The position numbers were made by a program, and so were the translations under genes. Below, piece by piece: positions 9,176 to 17,079 of a stretch of 64,000 nucleotides of DNA; the stretch's first letter is position 1; each line of letters begins with the position of its first letter. The notes beneath the pieces are model-generated. The model was not told the origin of the DNA. It saw only the letters and a program-made list of their open reading frames with translations, and searched no databases. This DNA is from Paenibacillus marchantiophytorum (lineage in GTDB: Bacteria > Bacillota > Bacilli > Paenibacillales > NBRC-103111): assembly GCF_014640555.1 (NCBI RefSeq), contig NZ_BMHE01000011.1:62001-126000 (forward strand). The letters run 5' to 3'.

Positions 9176-9913
9176 CTAATTCTTCTTAACCGCTGCCATC
9201 AACAGGAAAATGGGACGACGGGTTTCATCCTTCATTTCGGGAATCTGCTCCAGTGCTTCTTGCGTTGGTTGAGGTTCGGCAATCCTTGTCAGCCTAAATC
9301 CAGCCTCAATCAAAGCATTCATGTATGTAGCAATCGTTCGATGGTATTTCACGACATCATGATCCAGAAACCTTGCCTCCCGGACACCTTCACTCTGGTA
9401 GTTGTCTACAGGCCAGTGCATCCGTTCACCATTCGCGCCATAATGCCAATCCTGTGCAGCAAGTGCGGTAAATACCGGATGTTCCACGGAAAGGACGAAT
9501 GTTCCACCAGGAGCTAAGTACTGATGCACCTTGCGGCATACGCTTTCGATGTTCTCCACATAATGGAGCGCAAGCGAACTTATCACAATATCAAATTCCT
9601 CAGCCGCAAATTGGATGTCTTCAATCGCAAGCCTCCGATATTCGATCGCGGGATCATTATTAGTTGCCCTTGCATAGGCCAGCATACTCTCAGATAAATC
9701 TACCCCAACCACGGATCGAGCGTTCTGCTCGCGAGCATATTGACAATGCCAGCCAAAGCCGCAGCCAAGATCGAGAACCCGCTTGTCTCGAAGTTCTGGC
9801 AGCATCGTACGGAGTACAGGCCATTCCCCAGCAGCTTTGAGCCCATCAATTGAACGCGGCATTCCACTATATTTTTCAAAGAATGCAGGATCATCATATT
9901 TGTTCTGTTTCAT
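9176..9913 (-). CDS. Class I SAM-dependent methyltransferase
   Basis: About 245 residues from ATG at 9913 (site TTAGGAG 13 bases upstream; a GTG start nine bases further up is possible). Motif I VLDLGCGFGWHCQYA, motif II VVGVDLSESML, IEDIQFAAEEFDIVISSLAL and a post-motif VEHPVFT match the methyltransferase-11/UbiE-like fold. It transfers a methyl group from S-adenosylmethionine to an unknown small molecule in the cytoplasm. An in-frame extension reaches 10078 but would overlap the next gene by over 100 bases, so it was not chosen. Confidence 0.88.
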   Translation of the reverse strand: MKQNKYDDPAFFEKYSGMPRSIDGLKAAGEWPVLRTMLPELRDKRVLDLGCGFGWHCQYAREQNARSVVGVDLSESMLAYARATNNDPAIEYRRLAIEDIQFAAEEFDIVISSLALHYVENIESVCRKVHQYLAPGGTFVLSVEHPVFTALAAQDWHYGANGERMHWPVDNYQSEGVREARFLDHDVVKYHRTIATYMNALIEAGFRLTRIAEPQPTQEALEQIPEMKDETRRPIFLLMAAVKKN

Positions 9914-9974
9914 AATAAACACAACACTCCTAACTTTGTATAAGGTAATGTTTATTTTATCACATGATGCCGTA

Positions 9975-10457
9975 TTATACCGCGCCGTAGGCTGTCCCCA
10001 TGTCATCGTTTTGCATTTTCTGAAAATGAATTTGCAACGAGCCAAAAAAGGCTTTTCCTTGATTGTAATGCAGCTCACACTTATACCCGTACGAACGGGA
10101 TGCCGATTGCAGCGCTTTGTATCCAGGCAACGCAGTAACTAACGTGATAATCCGTTTAATAACATGGTTCGGCACTTGGGAGAACATCGTCGCATTGATC
10201 CCATCAGCCACCGAAATAAAGCTGGGAAACGTACGCGTGTTGACATGCGAAAATTTGACGTAGTCCGCAGCGATAACCAGCATATCTTTGTTCAAACGAT
10301 TCAGATTTACCGTGATATCCTTGTAAAAGTAGATGCCAAAGCCCAGTTTGTTCGTCAATGGATTCAAACGTTTTTTCCACTTCAACAGGGTGGCAGCCGC
10401 ATAAGTGTCAAGTTGCTCCATCCAGGTATGCCAGCGAATGAATGATCTTTTTTTCAT
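9975..10457 (-). CDS. Hypothetical protein
   Basis: 160 residues from ATG at 10457, eight bases after GAAGG. Not recognised. It is basic and aromatic-rich, starting MKKRSFIRWHTWMEQLDTYA, with SRSYGYKCELHYNQGKAFFG and IHFQKMQNDDMGTAYGAV near the end. No clear signal peptide, membrane helix or metal motif. The next gene on the same strand starts 61 bases downstream, so the two may be co-transcribed with the methyltransferase. Coding is supported by the ribosome site and by the absence of a better frame, not by homology. Confidence 0.6.
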   Translation of the reverse strand: MKKRSFIRWHTWMEQLDTYAAATLLKWKKRLNPLTNKLGFGIYFYKDITVNLNRLNKDMLVIAADYVKFSHVNTRTFPSFISVADGINATMFSQVPNHVIKRIITLVTALPGYKALQSASRSYGYKCELHYNQGKAFFGSLQIHFQKMQNDDMGTAYGAV

Positions 10458-10567
10458 GAAGTGCACCTTCGTTCCTATCTGTTAACGCCCGATTAGGCGT
10501 TTATTTAATTGGACTCCAGAGGAAGCTGGTTAGTTCGCTAAAATTCATTGGTAAATGTAGGAAACAA

Positions 10568-10778
10568 CCCCTAACGAACTCAGTACCCTTTAATTGGCCA
10601 AAATCGCTCATTTTGAAAATCTAATGAATGCCAGATGCTCTATTCCAAGCAATTGATCACCATCCGGTCATTAAAGTGCCGGGTAGCGCCAACTCCGTTC
10701 ATTACATCTCCAAAGTAGCCATTTTCCGGTCTATAAGCATCATACAGTTCATAAGATGCCCTTTGGGACAGAAAACCT
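10568..10778. repeat. Element B, copy 1
   Basis: One of four copies of a repeat of about 205-215 bp. The left end is CCTAACGAACTCAGTACCC and the right end CATACAGTTCATAAGATGCC followed by CTTTGGGACAGAAAACC. Internal landmarks shared with the other copies are GAAAATCTAATGA..CCAGATG, CGCCAA..GTTCATTA and ATAAGCATCATACAGTTC. The end sequences are partly inverted relative to each other (AACGAACT/AGTTCRTTA). It contains no convincing coding frame. Confidence 0.8.
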
Positions 10779-10799
10779 CCAAAGCAAAGATTCGAACTC

Positions 10800-10887
10800 C
10801 CGATACTGACACTATTGGCTAAAATAGCGTACTGTAGTTCCCCCATCCGCGCGAGGCAGCTGGAGTAACTCCGCATTCACTCCAAAA
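10800..10887. repeat. Right-end fragment of element A (copy 5)
   Basis: Contains one inverted motif AAATAGCGTACTGTAGTTCC at 10822-10841 and the conserved right end GCGAGGCAGCTGGAGTAACT followed by a CTCCAAAAC tail, matching copy 2 at 21995-22042. The left two thirds of element A is missing, and element B copy 1 lies about 20 bp upstream instead. Confidence 0.75.
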
Positions 10888-10892
10888 CGCGC

Positions 10893-10917
10893 AAAAAGAG
10901 CTGCTCGAAAGCAGCTC
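10893..10917 (-). terminator. Intrinsic terminator of the Tat/GMC operon
   Basis: A perfect 8-bp stem GAGCTGCT/AGCAGCTC with a 4-base loop and a T-run on the minus strand, 20 bases past the TatA stop codon. Confidence 0.88.
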
Positions 10918-10937
10918 CTCCTCGCTGGTTCGCGAAG

Positions 10938-11135
10938 TTACAACGGTTTCTTCGTTTCACTTTCAATACGCGGCTCGGGGTCGATATCCTCAATGATGTT
11001 GCGGGTCGAGTTGCGAAATTCGCGGAGGGTATCCCCGAATGCCCGTCCCAACTGCGGCAGCTTGGAAGGGCCGAAGACGATTAAAGCAATAGCCAGAATC
11101 AAGATTAACCCTGAAACACCAATATTGTTGAACAT
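10938..11135 (-). CDS. tatA: Sec-independent protein translocase subunit TatA/TatE
   Basis: 65 residues: an N-terminal membrane helix ([20 protein letters not shown]), the conserved [14 protein letters not shown] hinge and amphipathic helix, then a charged tail. TatA oligomers form the pore through which folded twin-arginine proteins pass. It is the last gene of an operon (small subunit with Tat signal, GMC flavoprotein, tatC, tatA), starting 34 bases after the tatC stop. In Gram-positive minimal TatAC systems TatA also does the job of TatB. A second tatA lies at 50078. Confidence 0.93.
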   Translation of the reverse strand: MFNNIGVSGLILILAIALIVFGPSKLPQLGRAFGDTLREFRNSTRNIIEDIDPEPRIESETKKPL

Positions 11136-11169
11136 GAGTATCTTCCTCTTTTCTTATGCTGATTAGCTT

Positions 11170-11898
11170 CTAGCTGTTTGCCGGACTTTGCTGCATGGAT
11201 CGCCACTGCCAGCCCGCCACCATCACGCTAATTTCGAAAAGTAAAATGAGCGGCAGCGTGACCGAGAGATGGGAGATCATATCGGGAGGCGAGATACAAG
11301 AACCTGTAATCGCAAGTCCTACGTAGGCGTATTTTCTCGTCATTTTCAATCGCTGCGGGGTGAGCAAGCCAATTCTTGTGAGAAACAGTACGACAACAGG
11401 CAGCTCGAAGGCAATTGCCATGGGGAACACAATTTCAAACAAAAATGAAAAGTAACGGTCGATCCCGTATGTTTCCACAGCGCCGACTTTACGGTTCATG
11501 CTCATCATGAAGCGAACCATCATGGGGAATACCACCCAATAACTGAACGCTACCCCGATAATGAACAGAGCGAATGAGACGGGAATGTAAGGAAGGGTGC
11601 TCTTGGCCTCTACCTCCGTAAGACCAGGCTTAACGAAAGCCCACACTTGATAGAGCAGCAACGGAACCGTGAACAGCAAAGCAACGAGGAAGGCACATTT
11701 CATATAGATCATCAGCCCGTCTGTGAATGAAAAAACGTTCCACGCAATTTCGCCCACCATAGGCTGCGATTTCATGTACTTGAGTATGCTCGGCGACACA
11801 TACAAGCCCGCGCTAAACGTTAGTACAAACCAGGCAAGAATAATGATCAGTCGTTTGCGCACTTCGCTCAAATGTAAGATCCAATCTTCCTGTTCCAT
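11170..11898 (-). CDS. tatC: Sec-independent protein translocase subunit TatC
   Basis: 242 residues with six predicted membrane helices. Family landmarks are the N-terminal HLSEVRKRL, the FTVPLLLYQVWAFVKPGL loop and FELPVVV in the fourth helix. TatC recognises the twin-arginine signal. It is located 41 bases after the GMC flavoprotein stop, in one operon with a Tat substrate, so this TatAC pair is probably dedicated to the dehydrogenase, as in other Bacillota where TatC is co-encoded with its cargo. ATG at 11898 follows a GGGGGG-rich site. Confidence 0.93.
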   Translation of the reverse strand: MEQEDWILHLSEVRKRLIIILAWFVLTFSAGLYVSPSILKYMKSQPMVGEIAWNVFSFTDGLMIYMKCAFLVALLFTVPLLLYQVWAFVKPGLTEVEAKSTLPYIPVSFALFIIGVAFSYWVVFPMMVRFMMSMNRKVGAVETYGIDRYFSFLFEIVFPMAIAFELPVVVLFLTRIGLLTPQRLKMTRKYAYVGLAITGSCISPPDMISHLSVTLPLILLFEISVMVAGWQWRSMQQSPANS

Positions 11899-11939
11899 CC
11901 CATCCCCCCTTTAAACCATGTGATTCACGCTGCTGGCGA

Positions 11940-13661
11940 CTACACAATAATTCCGCCCTGTTTCAAATACTTGGCAATACCTTCAACAGCCCGATAGGCA
12001 AGCGCACCAACCGTACCCGTAGGGTTATAGCCGCTGTTATGAGCGAAAGCTGACGCACCGACAACGAACACATTTTCAGCATCCCACATTTGCAAATAGG
12101 AATTAACTGCTGAAGTTTCAGGCTGCGCGCCCATAATCACGCCACCTGTATTGTGTGTAGATTGATACGGCACGATATTGTAAGGTCCTAGCTGATCCGA
12201 CGATCCAATGGTTGTCGCCTTCATTTCCTTCATGATTTCTGCGGATTTGCCAGCCACGAACTTGATCATTTGCCGGTCCTGCTCTTCGAAATCGAAGGTG
12301 ATCCTTGGTAGCGGCAACCCATAAGCATCTTTGTATGTCGGATCCAAATCCACATAATGATGCTTCCAAGGCATACTGCTGCCCTGCGGAGAAACAGCCA
12401 ATACACTGTTCGCATATTTGAGGGACTGCTCCTTGAAGGCTTTCCCCCAGGACGGCGTCCCTTTGGGAACTGAGTTGGTCGCAATTGGCCGCTGCCCCGT
12501 TTGGGAAATGCGGATGCCTGCGCCATGAATGAAATTCAAGTCGCTATGGTCGAAATTATCACCATTGAAATCAGGGATTTCCATGCCCAGTGATCCAGCG
12601 CCTGCATATAAGTTGAATTCTTTATCGTCAAAGAAACCTGCTGCTGCTCCACCATTGGTCTGATAGCAATAATTTTTGCCAATCACGCCTTTGCCTGTAA
12701 CCGGATCGTAAGGCTTGCCTAATTTGGAAGTCAACAAGAGTTTTATATTGTTGAATACATAGCTAGCCATGATGACCACATCAGCTGGCTGTTCGAACTG
12801 TTCACCTGTTACCGTGTTCACATAAACGACTCCGCTTGCTTTCTTGCCGTCATTCAGCACTTGAATGACATTCGAATAGGAGCGCAGCTCGAAATTCCCT
12901 GTTTTCTGCGCGACTGGCAGCACCGTGACCACAGCATCTGCCTTGGCCCCGTATTCACAGCCGAAACGCTCGCAATAACCGCAATACTGACAAGCTGCCC
13001 TGGTTACCCCATCGGGATTGGTATATTGCTCAGATAAATTCGCCGAAGGCATCATGTAAGGATGATACCCCAGTTTCTTGGTCGCCTCTTCAAACAACTT
13101 TAAGACAGGCGTTTTGGTCATCGGTTTCGTGGGAAAAGGGTTCGTACGCTTACCCACCATCGGATTCTGCTCCGCATCACCGGAGATGCCAGCCAGCTTT
13201 TCGAATTTGTCAAAATACGGCTCTAATTGATCATAGGTAATGCCCCAATCTTGAATGGTCATCCCCTCGGGTATTTTCTGCTTCCCGTATCGTTCAACCG
13301 TTTTGCTGTAAATCTCGAAATCGTACGGCAGGAAACGGTACGTTTGCCCATTCCAGTGTATACTAGCCCCGCCTAATCCCTCCCCGAGCAGGAAGGAACC
13401 ATATTCGCGCATGGGCACTGCCGCGACTTTCTCAGTATTTCGAAACGTGACCGTCTCTTTGGAAAGATCCTGCATAAGATCGTAGCGCTGAGCATAACGA
13501 AGCTCGTCATGCACCATATAGTAGTCTTGAGTCCCACGCGGCTTCCCGCGTTCCAAACCCACGACTTTAACCCCTTGTTTGGACAATTCCGCGGCAATGA
13601 TTCCGCCGACCCAGCCCATCCCAACAATCACTACTGGAACTTTTGGCATTTTTGTAGCCAT
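11940..13661 (-). CDS. GMC family flavoprotein dehydrogenase (gluconate 2-dehydrogenase-like large subunit)
   Basis: 573 residues. The FAD-binding turn VVIVGMGWVGGIIAAELSK starts at residue 9. A cysteine cluster CQYCGYCERFGC around 220-235 is like that proposed to hold an iron-sulfur centre in bacterial FAD-glucose/sorbitol dehydrogenases. The C-terminal GMC domain carries the catalytic histidine regions STHNTGG and HNSGYNPTGTVGALAYR. It has no signal of its own, so it is expected to be carried across the membrane by the Tat signal on the small subunit encoded 32 bases upstream. It would oxidise a sugar or sugar acid outside the membrane and pass electrons to a cytochrome c. The substrate is not determined by sequence. 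Confidence 0.88.
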   Translation of the reverse strand: MATKMPKVPVVIVGMGWVGGIIAAELSKQGVKVVGLERGKPRGTQDYYMVHDELRYAQRYDLMQDLSKETVTFRNTEKVAAVPMREYGSFLLGEGLGGASIHWNGQTYRFLPYDFEIYSKTVERYGKQKIPEGMTIQDWGITYDQLEPYFDKFEKLAGISGDAEQNPMVGKRTNPFPTKPMTKTPVLKLFEEATKKLGYHPYMMPSANLSEQYTNPDGVTRAACQYCGYCERFGCEYGAKADAVVTVLPVAQKTGNFELRSYSNVIQVLNDGKKASGVVYVNTVTGEQFEQPADVVIMASYVFNNIKLLLTSKLGKPYDPVTGKGVIGKNYCYQTNGGAAAGFFDDKEFNLYAGAGSLGMEIPDFNGDNFDHSDLNFIHGAGIRISQTGQRPIATNSVPKGTPSWGKAFKEQSLKYANSVLAVSPQGSSMPWKHHYVDLDPTYKDAYGLPLPRITFDFEEQDRQMIKFVAGKSAEIMKEMKATTIGSSDQLGPYNIVPYQSTHNTGGVIMGAQPETSAVNSYLQMWDAENVFVVGASAFAHNSGYNPTGTVGALAYRAVEGIAKYLKQGGIIV

Positions 13662-13693
13662 GAGCTTCTCCCTTCCTCACTATATAGATCTTA

Positions 13694-14464
13694 TTAATGG
13701 GCAAAATGGTCATGCAAACTGCGCGGTTCCATGGCGACGAATTGATCCTTGTCCATAATGTTCGCGTAAGCCATCTGGTTGCCAGGATATTTGCGCAATT
13801 TCCAGCCTTGCATATTCTTATTTCCTCCATAAAGAGGATCCGAATATACACCCTCTATCGTCAGACTGCGAAATAGATTAAAAAAGGTTTTTCCCGTAAT
13901 GCCGTTCACGACCATGATTTCGCCTTTTTCCATAGAGGTTAGAATCGCATCCTTCTCCTCAGGGGCTAAATCCACAAACGATTTGCTGTATTTGGTCTTG
14001 CTGGTATCTTCGATACTCTGCAGCCCCATCGTGATCAGCTCATGGCGCTTAATGCTTTGATAGTCTCCCTGCGTGATTTCCCCTTTGACAAAAGGACCTG
14101 TGCGGTACTCACGGGAATTCACTCCCCAGGGACTCGCCAGCTGATGGTCGATGTAGAAGGCGACGCCCAAGTCTGTCGCTCCCGGCGCCTTATCATCCTT
14201 AGGGAAAATCCGCTCAGCAGCCGCTTCCGTAATTTGCAGTTGGCTTTGATTTAAGAACATCGGGGCTTGATTGTAGTCTGCCGCCTGCTGCGGCGCCTGT
14301 GGTGAGGCAGATGGCGAAGGCGCTGCTTGTTTGTTGCCGAATTTACCCGATAAGGCGCTTCCGACAGCACCTCCCACAACGACCCCGCCAATGGCGGTCC
14401 CGGTATATTTCAAGAAACTGCGCCGCGACGGATCTGGCGATTTCCCTTTATGATCTTCAGCCAA
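13694..14464 (-). CDS. Gluconate 2-dehydrogenase subunit 3 family protein with Tat signal
   Basis: 256 residues from TTG at 14464, eight to nine bases after AGGAGG. The N-terminus has the twin-arginine motif SRRSFLK followed by a hydrophobic stretch TGTAIGGVVVGGAVGSAL, then a low-complexity Pro/Ala/Gln linker and the subunit-3 domain (ERIFPKDDKAPGATDLGVAFYIDHQLA). This subunit chaperones and exports the flavoprotein. First gene of the operon that ends with tatC and tatA; direct genetic linkage of cargo and translocase. It is divergent from the cytochrome c gene, with a 155-bp shared promoter region. Confidence 0.9.
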   Translation of the reverse strand: MAEDHKGKSPDPSRRSFLKYTGTAIGGVVVGGAVGSALSGKFGNKQAAPSPSASPQAPQQAADYNQAPMFLNQSQLQITEAAAERIFPKDDKAPGATDLGVAFYIDHQLASPWGVNSREYRTGPFVKGEITQGDYQSIKRHELITMGLQSIEDTSKTKYSKSFVDLAPEEKDAILTSMEKGEIMVVNGITGKTFFNLFRSLTIEGVYSDPLYGGNKNMQGWKLRKYPGNQMAYANIMDKDQFVAMEPRSLHDHFAH

Positions 14465-14619
14465 TTGTTCTTTCCTCCTTTGGAATTTATATGTAACTTT
14501 GCGTTGTTGAGGATATGATGAGCATTGGCCTTATTTATTATTCATTCTTTGCATGAAAAATTGCGATGTCGGGAAATGTAGTATCAGAACCTGATTGATG
14601 TGAAAGGAGAATTACAAGG

Positions 14620-14982
14620 ATGAACAAATCATTTCTATGTCTATCTCTTTTGCTTGCCGTTTCCCTATCTGCTTGTGGGAAGAGCAACACAACCAAGCCT
14701 TCCCCAACCACGGGGACTACGGGAACACCAGCAGCAACCAGCAGTGGGACCACAACAAAAGTCGATGCTCAAGCTGTCTTCAAAGCCAACTGTGTAAGTT
14801 GTCACGGCGCTAATCTGGAGGGGCTTGTTGGACCGAATTTGCAGAAGGTAGGCAGCAAGCTTTCCAAGGAACAGATCGTAGCAATTGTGACGAATGGCAA
14901 AGGCGCGATGCCTAGCTTCAAAGGAAAGCTTTCGGATGATGAAATCAGTTCCGTAGCCACTTGGCTCGCAGATAAGAAATAA
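14620..14982 (+). CDS. Class I cytochrome c lipoprotein (c-550/c-551 type)
   Basis: 120 residues. Lipobox LSAC at 16-19 gives a lipid anchor at Cys19, then a Thr/Pro/Ser-rich linker, then a small cytochrome c domain with haem-binding CVSCH at 58-62 and axial Met97 in GAMPSF. It is the usual membrane-tethered electron carrier of Bacillota. Divergent placement next to the GMC dehydrogenase operon suggests it accepts electrons from that enzyme and passes them to a terminal oxidase. AAAGGAG lies ten bases before ATG. A terminator follows directly. Confidence 0.92.
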   Translation: MNKSFLCLSLLLAVSLSACGKSNTTKPSPTTGTTGTPAATSSGTTTKVDAQAVFKANCVSCHGANLEGLVGPNLQKVGSKLSKEQIVAIVTNGKGAMPSFKGKLSDDEISSVATWLADKK

Positions 14983-14997
14983 GGCAGTGAACAGATC

Positions 14998-15044
14998 AAA
15001 GGCTTCATCTTAGGGGGATTCCTGAAGATGAGCCTTTTTATTTT
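14998..15044 (+). terminator. Intrinsic terminator of the cytochrome c gene
   Basis: Arms AAAGGCTTCATCTTAGG and CCTGAAGATGAGCCTTT (one bulge) followed by a T-rich tail. Confidence 0.85.
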
Positions 15045-15090
15045 GGTTTGAAATCACTCAAGATGAGCGTATAATTTTAAAGTAATAAAT

Positions 15091-15180
15091 TTGAACAGAC
15101 GGGATGATATCCTTTTGAATGATAAAATCGTAATGCCTCTATGGACACTTGGTCTTTTCATCGTCGTTATGAATACAACC
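15091..15180 (+). pseudogene. N-terminal remnant of an MFS drug-transporter gene
   Basis: The plus strand reads LLNDKIVMPLWTLGLFIVVM then NTTM, the start of the first membrane helix of DHA2-type MFS exporters, which normally continues FNVALP. After NTTM the frame changes to unrelated residues. Only about 25-30 codons are recognisable and the rest of the transporter is absent, so this is read as a remnant. It sits immediately before a TetR gene, the usual partner of such exporters. Confidence 0.5.
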
Positions 15181-15308
15181 ATGAGGAATGTCGATGCGCG
15201 AAAGTCGCATTTTGCAAGACTATCTGCTGCATTTCCTTACTCACTGTGCGCGCGTGCTGCCTTATTTTCATATTCCTATTGCTTTATCTCACACGTTTAA
15301 GGTATAGT

Positions 15309-15330
15309 TTACTTACCGAACGGTAAGTAA
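15309..15330. promoter_or_regulatory. Palindromic operator, probably for the TetR regulator
   Basis: Arms TTACTTACCG and CGGTAAGTAA are perfectly complementary around a central AA, 27 bases before the TetR start codon. ACCGNNCGGT cores are common TetR-family sites, so this is likely autoregulation. Confidence 0.7.
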
Positions 15331-15356
15331 GTAACTGAATAGAGGAGGAAATATCA

Positions 15357-15944
15357 ATGAAACCAACTTCGACGTATGAAGATATCTTAAATACCGGGTA
15401 TCGCCTATTCGCTGAACACGGCTTCGAGAAAACTAGCATGACCATGATCGCCAAGGAAGTGAAAATCTCCAAACCTGCTCTGTACTATCACTTTGTATCC
15501 AAAGAAGCCATGATCGATGTACTGTTTGATGAAATATGTAAAAGCATCGGTTTCACTAGCTTTTTCCACATTCCGAACTATACAGCGACTAATTTTAAAG
15601 AGAGATTGATCTCAGATGGCCTGAACATTATCGCACAGCAAAAAGAAGACGAAAATTACTCACGCATCATGCATCAGTATCAAGCGCTTGGCTTCAGGAA
15701 CATGAAGTACTCGCAGAAATTGATCGAAGTTCTCGACGGATTTACATCGGGGTTTGCAGGGCTGCTGCAGCATGGGGCTGCGATTGGGGTGATCCATGAC
15801 ACCGATGTGCTTGTGAAAGCGCAATTGCTGAATATGATCATATCGAGCATCGATAATTTTATCAGCTATGGGATTGATTGTAATTATGAAGACATATGGA
15901 CCAAGGCCGTCCATACGATTGTAATGAGAGTTGAGGCCACATGA
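15357..15944 (+). CDS. TetR/AcrR family transcriptional regulator
   Basis: 195 residues. N-terminal helix-turn-helix TSMTMIAKEVKISKPALYYH at about 26-45, followed by the usual FVSKEAMIDVLFDE, then an all-helical ligand domain. GAGGAGG precedes ATG by eight bases, and a 22-bp palindrome at 15309-15330 lies in its leader. The stop overlaps the start of the next gene by four bases (ATGA), so the two proteins are translationally coupled and the membrane protein is a likely target of repression. The inducer is unknown. Confidence 0.92.
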   Translation: MKPTSTYEDILNTGYRLFAEHGFEKTSMTMIAKEVKISKPALYYHFVSKEAMIDVLFDEICKSIGFTSFFHIPNYTATNFKERLISDGLNIIAQQKEDENYSRIMHQYQALGFRNMKYSQKLIEVLDGFTSGFAGLLQHGAAIGVIHDTDVLVKAQLLNMIISSIDNFISYGIDCNYEDIWTKAVHTIVMRVEAT

Positions 15945-17020
15945 GCGCGTCGGCACAACGAATCACAGCGCTTGATTTTGCTAGGGCACTGGCAATTTTC
16001 GGCATGATTATTGTGAATTATAAGCTTGCCATGGAGGCCGATAATGGCGGAGCGGCATGGTTAATCGCTGTAGCAGGACTGTTTGAGGGGAGAGCCGCAG
16101 CCCTCTTTGTCATCCTCGCAGGCATTGGCGTGTCATTAATGACATCGAAAGCATATCTTTCATGCAATAAAGACCTTATTCGTCAAAATAGGAATAGTTT
16201 GTTGAAGCGAGCCGGTTTCCTCCTACTAGCAGGTGCAGGCTTGCTTCTAATGGGTTGGAATGCCGATATTTTGCACTATTATGCGCTATTCCTGCTCGTC
16301 GCCTCTACGATGATCACCTTATCTGATAAAAAAATACTCTTGCTGTTTGTTGGGCTGTTAGTAACATCACAGTTTTTTTTGATCGTTTTTGATTATAGTC
16401 TTGGTTGGGACTCGCGTTTTCATGTTTATACCGATTTTTGGACCTTGGCAGGTTTCAGCCGCAATTTATTGCTCAATGGCTTTCATCCCTTTTTCCCCTG
16501 GTTTTGTTTTTTCCTAATTGGCATGTGGACTGGCAGAAAACATTGGCTGGGTAAGGAAAACAGAGCGAAATTGCTGATTTATGCTCTCTTGGGAACTGTT
16601 TTCTTCGAGACAGTCTCCTACCTTCTTATTAAATGGAGCTATCCCTTCCTTGATCTAGCATCTGCCAGTTATTTATTTACGACCAAACCGATGCCCCCTA
16701 CGATGCTGTATCTTTTATCAGCAACTTGTCTAGCTTTAGCAGTCATCGCTATCAGTCTTTATATTGTAGACATATGCGGCAACTTCCTTGTAGTGCGAAT
16801 GCTTATCAATACCGGCCAGCTATCGCTAACCCATTATGTCGGCCACATCATCGTCGGTTTAGGCTTTCTGGAGTTGATACGTTTTTTGGAAAATGGTAAT
16901 CTTTCCTTCTCCATTGCCTATGGCTGCGGCTATTTCATTCTCGCTGTCCTCTTCTCCTATGTCTGGAGAAAATGGATGAAACGTGGCCCGATCGAATCGG
17001 TCATGCGACGGCTTAGTTGA
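15941..17020 (+). CDS. DUF418/acyltransferase-like multi-pass membrane protein
   Basis: 359 residues with about ten membrane helices. The start RITALDFARALAIFGMIIVN and the closing segment INTGQLSLTHYVGHIIVG fit the YeiB/DUF418 and heparan-N-acetyltransferase-like membrane families. Some members move acyl groups across the membrane; the function of most is unknown. It is coupled to the TetR gene by an ATGA overlap, so its expression is probably induced by a compound sensed by that regulator. A detoxification or envelope-modification role is inferred from this only. Confidence 0.8.
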   Translation: MSASAQRITALDFARALAIFGMIIVNYKLAMEADNGGAAWLIAVAGLFEGRAAALFVILAGIGVSLMTSKAYLSCNKDLIRQNRNSLLKRAGFLLLAGAGLLLMGWNADILHYYALFLLVASTMITLSDKKILLLFVGLLVTSQFFLIVFDYSLGWDSRFHVYTDFWTLAGFSRNLLLNGFHPFFPWFCFFLIGMWTGRKHWLGKENRAKLLIYALLGTVFFETVSYLLIKWSYPFLDLASASYLFTTKPMPPTMLYLLSATCLALAVIAISLYIVDICGNFLVVRMLINTGQLSLTHYVGHIIVGLGFLELIRFLENGNLSFSIAYGCGYFILAVLFSYVWRKWMKRGPIESVMRRLS

Positions 17021-17025
17021 ATACT

Positions 17026-17079
17026 AAGCGGGAATGAGGATATGAATGTGCAGCCATTCAGCCACGCTCCCGCTTCTTT
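17026..17079. terminator. Bidirectional terminator between convergent genes
   Basis: Perfect arms AAGCGGGA and TCCCGCTT with a long imperfect loop, followed by CTTT on the plus strand, between the DUF418-like gene and the AraC gene on the opposite strand; it overlaps the end of the AraC coding region. Confidence 0.55.
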
